Assembly (NCBI GenBank): GCA_028279555.1
Contig: JANQNO010000002.1
Coordinates: forward strand, 310,001 to 374,000
From: Sphingorhabdus sp.
Lineage (GTDB): Bacteria > Pseudomonadota > Alphaproteobacteria > Sphingomonadales > Sphingomonadaceae
Direction of reading: 5' to 3'
DNA length: 64,000 nucleotides
In this document: positions 56,032 through 64,000 of the stretch, piece after piece
Numbering within the stretch: the stretch's first letter is position 1
How the letters are laid out: each line of letters begins with the position of its first letter
Notes under the pieces: generated by a model
Database searches by the model: none
Told to the model about the DNA's origin: nothing
Seen by the model: only the letters and a program-made list of their open reading frames with translations
Translations under genes and position numbers: made by a program

Positions 56032-57494
56032 CACAAGAAAGCCGACCGCTGGCCAGTATTGCCTTATTCGGGAAGCCGCATGGAGTCTGGCCGGCCGCCG
56101 CAGTGCTGCAAAAGCAGCTGCCCGAGCGGATCAGCCTGACGATTGTAGAGGACAATGCAGGTGCCGGGCACAGAACCGCATGCCTGCTTCCGGCAAAGTC
56201 ACCGCTCCATGACCTTTTGGACATCCGGCTCGAAGAATTAGCCGAGCAATGCCATGGCCGCTATTCGCTGGCACTGGAATGGCAGGGATGGCCGAATGAA
56301 AGCAGCCGCTTTTTCTCTGCTCCCTCGGGTGGGTTGCCACTTATCGAAGGACTGGAACTGCATCATATCCTGCTGCGCGCAGCCAGGATGCACGGAAAAC
56401 CATCCGATCTGGGCCATCTATATGAACCATTCCGCTTTGCTGCCCGGGCCGCCAGTGCAGGCAAATTTGCCTGGCCCGACACGTCGGGGCTGTCGCCCGC
56501 TGCGATGCTGGGGCCGGCTGCGCATGTCGAATCGAGCGCCTACGCAGAATTGCTGAAAGGCAAGGTCGATCTGGGCAGGGTGATTGTCCACCATGCTGTA
56601 CCGCATGAGGTTAGACAGGAGAAAGACGGTGGCGGGATCAGATCGGTCAAGCTGGACAATGGCATTTCGATCGCTGCCGATTTCTTTGTCGATGTGTCAG
56701 GGCAATTGTCTGATCTGGTCGGCGAAAAACTGGACAGCGGCCGGCAATCGCTGGCACCATTACTACCATTTGATCGTGTTATCTCCGGAGCAAGGTCCGC
56801 AAAGAGCGGCAGTCTAGCATCACATCCGGTCATTCGAGCGCTGCCGGGCGGCGTATTGTCCGAAATACCGCTGGCCGACAAGATTGCCTCTGAGTTTCTA
56901 TTTGTCTCCTCACTGGTGGACGAAGAGGGGGCTAAAAATGCAATCGGAATTGACAAGAAGAGTGCGGCTTTCGAGGCCTTCTTCCTGGATCGTCCCTGGA
57001 CGGAAAATCTCGTACGGATTGGCGAGGCGGCAACCAGATTGGGTTCGCAATTTGACTCCGATCAACGATTGCTGGCAGAAGAAATTATTCTGCTGGCAAG
57101 TCATTTGCCGGCCCGCAACCGGATGCAGGCAGAAGCCGCAACCTATAACGCGCAGCAAGCGGCTCGGTGCGAAGAAATCCGCGATTTTGCATTGCTGCCT
57201 TTCACATTGAGCCGCAGCGACGGTGATTTTCTGGATATTGCCCGAAGCGGGGAAATCCCCGAAAGCCTCAAATTACGGATCGATCAATTCAAAAGCCGGG
57301 GGCGCTTCGTCCCTTACGACCATGAGTTAATCGATCGCCAGCAATGGCTCGAAATGCTGATCGGCTTCGGTTTGGTGCCGGCGCGCCATGATCCATTGGC
57401 CGATGCGCTGGACATGCACAAAATCCAGCCCGCGCTGAAACGGCTGGCCGATAGTTTCAATCGGGCAATCGCCGGCATGGATGACCACCGCTAG
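56028..57494 (+). CDS. Divergent tryptophan-halogenase-like protein lacking canonical motifs
   Basis: 488 aa; ATGA overlap with upstream halogenase; colinear resemblance (e.g. ESLKLRIDQFKSRGRFVPYDHELIDRQQWLEMLIGFGLVPARHDPLAD) but no GxGxxG or WxWxIP. Confidence 0.7.
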   Translation: MTQESRPLASIALFGKPHGVWPAAAVLQKQLPERISLTIVEDNAGAGHRTACLLPAKSPLHDLLDIRLEELAEQCHGRYSLALEWQGWPNESSRFFSAPSGGLPLIEGLELHHILLRAARMHGKPSDLGHLYEPFRFAARAASAGKFAWPDTSGLSPAAMLGPAAHVESSAYAELLKGKVDLGRVIVHHAVPHEVRQEKDGGGIRSVKLDNGISIAADFFVDVSGQLSDLVGEKLDSGRQSLAPLLPFDRVISGARSAKSGSLASHPVIRALPGGVLSEIPLADKIASEFLFVSSLVDEEGAKNAIGIDKKSAAFEAFFLDRPWTENLVRIGEAATRLGSQFDSDQRLLAEEIILLASHLPARNRMQAEAATYNAQQAARCEEIRDFALLPFTLSRSDGDFLDIARSGEIPESLKLRIDQFKSRGRFVPYDHELIDRQQWLEMLIGFGLVPARHDPLADALDMHKIQPALKRLADSFNRAIAGMDDHR

Positions 57495-57636
57495 CTGCTG
57501 AGCGAAATCGAGCATTTCTCTTGCAATTTGGTGCGATCCTGCCTATCCGCGCGCTTCCCGCAAGGGAATCGAAGAAAGCCGGAGGGGCGTTACGCATGGT
57601 GCGGCGTCAGCGATCGGCAACATAAAGGAAGTGCCA

Positions 57637-57993
57637 ATGGCTCTCTATGAGCACACATTCTTGGCGCGTCAGGACCTGTCGCAGGCGCAGGTAGACGCGC
57701 TGGCGGAAGCCGCCACCAAGATCGTCGAGGACAATAAGGGAAAGGTTGTAAAGACCGAAACCTGGGGTCTTCGCACGCTTGCCTACAAAATTCAGAAAAA
57801 CCGCAAGGCGCATTATGTCATGCTCGATATTGATGCTCCGGGCGACACTATTGCCGAGCTCGAGCGTCAGACCCGCATGAATGAAGATGTGCTGCGCTAT
57901 CTGACCATCCGCGTCGATGAGCATGAGAAAGGCCCGTCGGTGATGATGCGCAAGAATGAGCGCAAAGGCCGCGGCCGGGATGGGGAGAATTAA
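57637..57993 (+). CDS. rpsF: 30S ribosomal protein S6
   Basis: [24 protein letters not shown]...[30 protein letters not shown]. Confidence 0.98.
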   Translation: MALYEHTFLARQDLSQAQVDALAEAATKIVEDNKGKVVKTETWGLRTLAYKIQKNRKAHYVMLDIDAPGDTIAELERQTRMNEDVLRYLTIRVDEHEKGPSVMMRKNERKGRGRDGEN

Positions 57994-57995
57994 TC

Positions 57996-58220
57996 ATGGC
58001 AAAACCATTTTTCCGTCGCCGCAAGGGCTGTCCATTCTCGGGCAAGGATGCGCCGAAGATCGATTACAAGGATGTACGTCTGCTTCAGGGCTACATTTCC
58101 GAGCGCGGCAAGATCGTGCCTTCCCGCATTACCGCCGTTTCCGCAAAGAAGCAGCGCGAGCTGAGCCAGGCGATCAAGCGCGCCCGGCATCTCGGCCTGC
58201 TGCCCTATATTGTGCGCTAA
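57996..58220 (+). CDS. rpsR: 30S ribosomal protein S18
   Basis: [71 protein letters not shown]. Confidence 0.98.
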   Translation: MAKPFFRRRKGCPFSGKDAPKIDYKDVRLLQGYISERGKIVPSRITAVSAKKQRELSQAIKRARHLGLLPYIVR

Positions 58221-58232
58221 GGGAGAAGAGAC

Positions 58233-58934
58233 ATGGAAATCATACTTCTCGAACGCGTGGAGAAACTGGGTGGCATAGGCGATGTCGTGACCGTCAAGGA
58301 CGGCTATGCACGCAACTTCCTGCTACCCAACAAAAAGGCGCTGCGCGCCAATGAGGCAAACAAGAAGGTCTTTGAAGCCAACCGGGCGAAAATCGAAGCC
58401 GACAATGAAGCCAAGCGCAAGGATGCGGAATCCGCATCGAAGAATGTCGACGGCAAACAGATCGTGCTTATCCGCGCGGCTTCCAACGCTGGGCAGCTCT
58501 ACGGCTCGGTGACGGTGCGCGATATTGTCGAGGGGCTGAACGCTGATGGCGCGGACATTACCAAGAAAATGATTATCCTCGAACGTCCGATCAAGACGCT
58601 GGGCGTTTTCGATGTGAAAGTCGTTCTCCATCCGGAAGTTTCGATCACGGTTCAGGTGAATGTGGCACGCTCCGATGACGAGGCCGAACTGCAGAAGGAC
58701 GGCGTCGATGTGATCGCGCAGATGTTTGAAGACGAGCAGGCGGAAATTGCCGCTGCCGCCATTGAGCAGGCTGAGGAAGCCGAAGTTGCTGCCGATGAAG
58801 CGGAAGAGGCCGAGAAAGAACGCCTTGCCAAGCTTCAGGAAGAGGCCGAGGAAGCCCGCGCCGCTGAGGCCGCTGTTGAAGGCGATGATGGCCTGTCGGG
58901 CGAAGCGCCTGCAGAGGATAGCGCGGAAAACTAG
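58233..58934 (+). CDS. rplI: 50S ribosomal protein L9 with extended acidic C-terminus
   Basis: [37 protein letters not shown]; acidic tail after the usual end. Confidence 0.97.
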   Translation: MEIILLERVEKLGGIGDVVTVKDGYARNFLLPNKKALRANEANKKVFEANRAKIEADNEAKRKDAESASKNVDGKQIVLIRAASNAGQLYGSVTVRDIVEGLNADGADITKKMIILERPIKTLGVFDVKVVLHPEVSITVQVNVARSDDEAELQKDGVDVIAQMFEDEQAEIAAAAIEQAEEAEVAADEAEEAEKERLAKLQEEAEEARAAEAAVEGDDGLSGEAPAEDSAEN

Positions 58935-58935
58935 T

Positions 58936-60111
58936 TCAGGAGGCTTTCCTGGCCGATAAAGAAGAGATGGCCGTTCGCGCTTTGGCGCGAGCGGCCGTTT
59001 TTCTTTCGGTCAGCATCTCGAAAAGCTCTTCATAGTCCCGGGCCATACGGCTGGCGCTGTAACTGTGTTCAATGTGGCGGCGGGCCGCAACAGCCATATC
59101 TGCGGATTGTCCTTTCATTGCCTTTCGCATCAACGCTGCCAGCTGCCGGGCATTGCGAGGCTCGAACAGACGGCCGGTCTTTCCGTCGACTACAAGATCG
59201 GTACTGCCCGGAATATTTGAAGCGATCACGGGAATTCTGGCCGCCATTGCCTCCATAAGGCAGCGCGGTATGCCTTCTTCCAGCGACGGCAAAATGAATA
59301 GATCGAAATCGCCGAGCAATGCGATCCGGTCGTTTCGGAAGCCAGTGAATTGCGTTCTCCGGGAGATATTCAGCTGGCTTGCCATTTTTTCCAGCGCTGC
59401 TTTTTCTGGTCCTTCGCCGACCACGACAAGTTCGCAAGATGGCTCGTCCAGCAGCGCAAAAGCATGGAGCAGGGTCCGCACATCCTTGCGCGCGATAAGC
59501 TGGCCGATATATCCAATGGTAAAGGCCTGCCGCTCATACTGCCTGTCTTTTGCCGCCATTGCCGCGTCAATCTCGTCGATGTCCACGCCGTTGGAGATCA
59601 GCTGCACATGGTTCGACTGTCCCAATCCGGCGGGAAGGTTCCCGAGTAATTCCTGCGAGAGAGGCGCTACCGCATCGAAAAAGCGAAACAAGAAGCGATC
59701 GGCTCTTTCGTATGCGGCGAGCTTCCAGCCGGCCCCGCGGCTCCAGCCATGCGGCGTTGCGAGTGTTTTGACCGGGAGTCCGAGACAGGCTGCCAAAGTA
59801 ACCACATCCGCCTTGTAACCATGGCTGTGCACAATATCGATTTGCTTGTCCCGAATGACATTTCGCAGCGAGCGGATAGTACCAAGAATCGAGCTACTTG
59901 GTCTGCCGATCGAATGCCCTGGAATACACGCTGCCTTCGCAGCAGCTAGCAATGGTGGGGGATGGTTCTCGTCATCATCAATGGCGGCGATGCGGCAATC
60001 GAATTTTCTGGCATCGAGATTTCTGCACAAAGCCAATATCCATCGCTCAGCGCCATAGAGCGGACCTGAAGTGCCCAGTTGCAGAACGCGAATTTTGCGG
60101 TCACCGGTCAT
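58936..60111 (-). CDS. Glycosyltransferase family 4-like
   Basis: IVHSHGYKADVVTLAA, LISNGVDIDEIDAAM, GYIGQLIARKDVRTLLHAFALL, LPSLEEGIPRCLMEAMAARIPVIAS. Confidence 0.92.
   Translation of the reverse strand: MTGDRKIRVLQLGTSGPLYGAERWILALCRNLDARKFDCRIAAIDDDENHPPPLLAAAKAACIPGHSIGRPSSSILGTIRSLRNVIRDKQIDIVHSHGYKADVVTLAACLGLPVKTLATPHGWSRGAGWKLAAYERADRFLFRFFDAVAPLSQELLGNLPAGLGQSNHVQLISNGVDIDEIDAAMAAKDRQYERQAFTIGYIGQLIARKDVRTLLHAFALLDEPSCELVVVGEGPEKAALEKMASQLNISRRTQFTGFRNDRIALLGDFDLFILPSLEEGIPRCLMEAMAARIPVIASNIPGSTDLVVDGKTGRLFEPRNARQLAALMRKAMKGQSADMAVAARRHIEHSYSASRMARDYEELFEMLTERKTAARAKARTAISSLSARKAS
58968..59002 (+). terminator. Rho-independent terminator of the rpsF-rpsR-rplI operon
   Basis: TGGCCGTTCGCGC-TTT-GGCGCGAGCGGCCGTTTTT hairpin plus T-tract. 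Confidence 0.75.
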
Positions 60112-61346
60112 TTCTGCCCTGCTGGAAATTGCTTCACTGGGGATTGGATCTTGTTGCTCGCGCCGCTGCGCATCATCCGCTGCAGGGCAGCAACATAGTT
60201 GCCTGAAATCATCTGCTCACAATAATCTGCATATTGCCTTTGCCACAGCCTGTTTGCATTGCGCCCCATTTCGCGGCAGCCCTCTGGATTACGATTGGCT
60301 TCGGTCAAAGCGGCTTCGATACTTTCCTGATCTTCCGATACTGCCCAGCCGGTTATGTGCTTTTCGACGCGGTCACCCGGCGGCGATCCTTTGGTGGTCA
60401 GCATCGGCATGCCAAGCAAAAGATGCTCGAAATATTTGTTGGGAGCCGCGAAGGGGTGGTTGGGCTGGGTAAGATAATACAGCCCCGCCAATATATGGCA
60501 TTCCCGCATCAGCTTCAGCCCGGAATAGTGGGATTGGGGACCATGAAACACTATCCTGCTGCACGCAGCAGCTTCGCGCCTGATGGCAGGTTCGAGCGCA
60601 CCCGTTCCGGCTATGTGCAATTCCACGAATGGCAGTTTCCTTATGGCGGCACACAGATGCTCAAGTCCGCGAAATTGCGGCTCCAGCGTGCCCAAATAGC
60701 CGACTTTCAATCGCCGCCCCAGGTCATGTGCCGCGAAAGGGTGCTCTGCTGGCGGCCTGGCTATGTCGGGCACATTTTCAACTATGAGCAGCTTCTGCGG
60801 GTCGATCCGTGCATGTTGCCGGAGGCGGCATTCGTCGGCGATGATGACGAGATTAGCATGGCGAATAGTCAGGGCATCTGCCCAGTCTGCGGCTTTCTTC
60901 AGCCAGCCCACCAGGCCGCGGCTGTCAGAATAATGGTCATAAATATCATAGATGAAGGGGCGTCCGGTCAGTTTGCTAGCCACCATTGCCGGCAGGGCCG
61001 TCTCGAGGTCGACGGCATGGATGACCGCAGCTTTCTCTGATCGTATCAAGAGATAGTGGAGAAGAAAGAGATTGAAGCAGGCAAGTTTCAGGGCGAATAT
61101 GAACTTGTTCCCATAAGTGGCGGGCAGGATGAATGTGCGTCGGCTGGAATCTGCTCGCCTCGCATTTTTTCCTTTTGCCGAGCGGTCCCAATCGATGACC
61201 TGGTTTTCGATCTTGGATTTATGCATCGCACGCAGATACCTGCCAAGGCGGGCATCGATGTCCGCGTCGCTGGCGCGCAAGAAGACAACAGATGACCGAT
61301 TCTTTTCCACCGATCTGAAGTTAAGTTTGGCCGAATATCGGGTCAA
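60108..61346 (-). CDS. Glycosyltransferase family 4-like
   Basis: VIHAVDLETALPAMVASKLTGRPFIYDIYDHYSDSRG, VGYLGTLEPQFRGLEHLCAAI; 4-nt overlap with the next GT. Confidence 0.85.
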   Translation of the reverse strand: MTRYSAKLNFRSVEKNRSSVVFLRASDADIDARLGRYLRAMHKSKIENQVIDWDRSAKGKNARRADSSRRTFILPATYGNKFIFALKLACFNLFLLHYLLIRSEKAAVIHAVDLETALPAMVASKLTGRPFIYDIYDHYSDSRGLVGWLKKAADWADALTIRHANLVIIADECRLRQHARIDPQKLLIVENVPDIARPPAEHPFAAHDLGRRLKVGYLGTLEPQFRGLEHLCAAIRKLPFVELHIAGTGALEPAIRREAAACSRIVFHGPQSHYSGLKLMRECHILAGLYYLTQPNHPFAAPNKYFEHLLLGMPMLTTKGSPPGDRVEKHITGWAVSEDQESIEAALTEANRNPEGCREMGRNANRLWQRQYADYCEQMISGNYVAALQRMMRSGASNKIQSPVKQFPAGQK

Positions 61347-61611
61347 AGCCTTTAACCAAGGCTGTTAATCCCGGTTTGGATAAACTAACTCTGCAGCACT
61401 ATGGTTGACTGGAAAGACGCCTTTACCCGATTGCCCGAGTTTTTTCCCTTTATGTGGGATGCCGGGGCCGATCAGCTTATGCTCATGCGGCTGTGGATGG
61501 GCGACTAGGCGGCTGGCAAAAGCGCGTTTTCGGTGTTGTTACACCTAGCCTCTTGTCACAAGGTCCGCGACAATTATGATGTAAAGCCAGTAACTTCTGG
61601 GGAATATCACG

Positions 61612-63591
61612 ATGATCAGGAAAGTTTTCGCTTTTTTGGCCGCGGTCGCATGGGCATTCGCTACGGTTCATGCGGTGCCGGCATCATCTGCATCGACCAA
61701 CGCGCCCGAGGAGATGCCCGCGCTATCAGAGTATGGGAAGTTGCCTGGTTTTGAAGATGCTGCGATTTCATCCAGCGGCACTCGTCAAGCACTGCTTGCA
61801 ACGGTCAAAGACAAGCGCGTAATTATCATTGTCGACGGAGGCACGGCAAAGCTGCAATACAATATCGGCGAAGCCAAAATACGAAACTTGCAGTGGGCCG
61901 GTGACCACTATCTGTTGGTACGGAAATCGGAAACTGTAAGATTAGGTTTCGATTATATAGGAGACAAAGGCGAATTTTCATCAATATTGGTCATTCCTAT
62001 GGATGGGAGCGAGCCATGGCATGTCTTTGACCAACAGCGAGATATCTTTAACGCCACGATCGGAAATTTCGGTACCCGGCAAATCGGCGACGATATGTAT
62101 GTCTTCTTGGGCGGCTTTGAGCTTTCACGCGAGAAGGTAAATTCCAACATTGTCACCTTCGGCCTCAAAGATGGAAAGCGAGACCTGTTCAGATTAAATT
62201 TGCGTAGTAGGGATGCCAAAATGTTGTCGCGAAATGACGACTATAACATCGGTAAGGACTGGCTGGTCGGCGCCGATGGCGAAATTTCCGCCACCATGGA
62301 GGTCGACCAGCGAAGCGGCAAATTTGTAATTAGGGGCGTTAGCGGCAAGAACATCATTGAAGGAGAAGCAAAATATGGTGCTTCCCTGGTCGCATTCAGC
62401 CAGGATGGCAGTAAGGCCATCTATTATGTGAATGCTGAAAATGATGAGCGGGGCAAATATCTGCAGGTGCCGCTTTCTGGAGGGCAAGCGGAAGAAATTT
62501 TTCCCGAGACCAGAATAGCTCACTTTTATACGGATCGCCGCACAGGTAGGATTGTCGGCTATCGTCAGGGTGATCAGGCGAAAACTCGATATTTTTTCGA
62601 TCCTTTGTTGCGCAAGGATATGAGTAAAATCGGCAAGGCATTCCCGAACCTCAATGTCAGGCTACAGGACTGGACGGACAATTACCGCGCAGTGATCGCC
62701 AGAACCGATGGAAACAAGGATTCCGGAACTTGGTATAAGATAAACCTAGAGAATCTAAGCGCAGAAGCCATTGGTTATGAACGCATGAAAATCGGCCCGA
62801 ATTCAGTTGGGCCGATAAGCACATTTCCATATACAGCATCAGATGGACTGCAAATGGACGGAATATTGACTCTGCCCATTGGATTGAAGCCCGAAAACCT
62901 GCCTGTGATCATACTGCCTCATGGCGGGCCTCACAATCATGACGAAGAGGGGTTCGACTGGTGGGCACAGGCGTTTGCCTCGCGCGGATACGCCGTTTTC
63001 CAGCCCAATTTCCGGGGGTCTACCAACCGGGATGCGGCTTTCAAGCGGGCAGGATATGGCGAATGGGGCCGCAAGATGCAGACCGACATATCAGACGGCC
63101 TGGCCGCTCTGGCGGACCAGGGAACAGTTGATCCGGATCGCGCATGTATCGTCGGTGCAAGCTACGGTGGTTATGCCGCGCTAGCGGGAGTTACGTTGCA
63201 GCAGGGGCTGTATCGCTGTGCAGTTTCCGTAAACGGAGTTAGCGATCTGAAAATGATGGTAAGTACTGATATCAAGGAAAGTGGGAACAATCCCATGTTG
63301 AAAAGATCCTTGGAACGGCAAGTTGGCGCTGGAAGCGATTTGCGCGATGTTTCGCCGCGCCGCTTTGCGGAGAAGGCCGACGCGCCGGTGCTACTTATTC
63401 ATGGCAAGGACGACGTCGTCGTTCCCTTTAAACAGAGCGCAGTCATGGCAGATGCCCTGAAAGACGCGGGCAAACCTTATGAGTTTGTCGAACTGGACGG
63501 CGAAGATCACTGGCTCTCGCGCGGCGAGACGCGGCTGGAAATGCTGAAGGCTGCCGTGGCCTTTATCGAGAAATACAATCCGCCGGAATGA
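61612..63591 (+). CDS. S9 family prolyl oligopeptidase-type peptidase
   Basis: LPHGGPHNHDEEGFDWWAQAFASRGYAVFQPNFRGS, IVGASYGGYAAL nucleophile, LLIHGKDDVVVPFKQS, ELDGEDHWLS. Confidence 0.93.
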   Translation: MIRKVFAFLAAVAWAFATVHAVPASSASTNAPEEMPALSEYGKLPGFEDAAISSSGTRQALLATVKDKRVIIIVDGGTAKLQYNIGEAKIRNLQWAGDHYLLVRKSETVRLGFDYIGDKGEFSSILVIPMDGSEPWHVFDQQRDIFNATIGNFGTRQIGDDMYVFLGGFELSREKVNSNIVTFGLKDGKRDLFRLNLRSRDAKMLSRNDDYNIGKDWLVGADGEISATMEVDQRSGKFVIRGVSGKNIIEGEAKYGASLVAFSQDGSKAIYYVNAENDERGKYLQVPLSGGQAEEIFPETRIAHFYTDRRTGRIVGYRQGDQAKTRYFFDPLLRKDMSKIGKAFPNLNVRLQDWTDNYRAVIARTDGNKDSGTWYKINLENLSAEAIGYERMKIGPNSVGPISTFPYTASDGLQMDGILTLPIGLKPENLPVIILPHGGPHNHDEEGFDWWAQAFASRGYAVFQPNFRGSTNRDAAFKRAGYGEWGRKMQTDISDGLAALADQGTVDPDRACIVGASYGGYAALAGVTLQQGLYRCAVSVNGVSDLKMMVSTDIKESGNNPMLKRSLERQVGAGSDLRDVSPRRFAEKADAPVLLIHGKDDVVVPFKQSAVMADALKDAGKPYEFVELDGEDHWLSRGETRLEMLKAAVAFIEKYNPPE

Positions 63592-63874
63592 TCCGTTACC
63601 GCTGGTCGCAATGTCTAACAGCCTTCCAGTGGGAAAAAAGTAATGAAAATGACAAAAGCACCGTTGCCGTTCATCGAAAAATACTGAGCACTGGGCTCTT
63701 TGTCGAAACGCATTGGTCCCTGAACCAATGGGTGCTTGTCTGGCCCCGGCTTCGAAGCTCTGATCACCGCCATTGCGAGCAGTTGACTGCGCGGCTTGGA
63801 CTGGATCAATGTTTTTTGCCAATTCGGTGACACCATACCAACACTTACTCGACGTTCCCAGAGACCGAATTTTA

Positions 63875-64000
63875 ATGAGCGTACTTTCGGAGGAAGAATT
63901 CCGGAATGCGAGTTTTTTGGATCAGCGAATTTTTACGCCGCATCAAAAACGTTGGTGGGCGAGCTGGTTAGAAGTCGAAGGCCACGCAGTAGAAAACAAA
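63875..64000 (+). CDS. Uncharacterised protein, truncated at right window edge
   Basis: Open frame MSVLSEEEFRNASFLDQRIFTPHQKRWWASWLEVEGHAVENK to the end of the window. Confidence 0.4.
   Translation, partial: MSVLSEEEFRNASFLDQRIFTPHQKRWWASWLEVEGHAVENK

Noticed and set aside
61358-61374. TTAACCAAGGCTGTTAA as a CtrA box
   Set aside because: Spacer is 9 nt, not 7
61401-61508. 35-aa ORF MVDWKDAFTRLPEFFPFMWDAGADQLMLMRLWMGD
   Set aside because: Plausible hydrophobic microprotein but no convincing RBS and too short to support without conservation data
1-64000. CRISPR arrays, prophage, integrase or intact insertion sequences
   Set aside because: No regularly spaced direct repeats, and no transposase, integrase or phage structural ORFs recognised

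Overview
The window is a dense chromosomal segment. Its gene content (CtrA, CpdR, SapC, many TonB/amidohydrolase-type genes, rpsF-rpsR-rplI) and codon usage suggest an alphaproteobacterium, most likely Sphingomonadales; the taxonomy is inference. It is mostly single-copy housekeeping genes: dnaN, rlmN, cfa, bpt, arfB, ctrA, cpdR, ptsP, tilS, ftsH, rpoZ, rpsF/rpsR/rplI and one tRNA-Val. Interspersed are accessory modules: a TonB receptor with a His/Met-rich DUF2946-like protein, a Met/Gly-rich RcnB/glycine-zipper protein, a pirin/azoreductase/LysR group, a CDC48-type AAA ATPase, and a coupled set of S66 peptidase, divergent Mur ligase and two tryptophan-halogenase-like flavoproteins. I saw no CRISPR array, prophage or intact IS element. 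Signals most worth following: (1) a probable unannotated ~108-nt structured sRNA with C-rich anti-Shine-Dalgarno-like loops on the minus strand at 17830-17937; (2) the S66/Mur-ligase/halogenase-pair locus at 52.2-57.5 kb; (3) a ctrA promoter region with four GANTC sites in 64 bp and a perfect TTAA-N7-TTAA box, plus a second such box upstream of the RcnB-like gene; (4) a probable frameshifted small secreted-protein remnant at 35461-35689; (5) several sharp palindromic operator candidates. All family assignments come from reading the translations; no database search was run.
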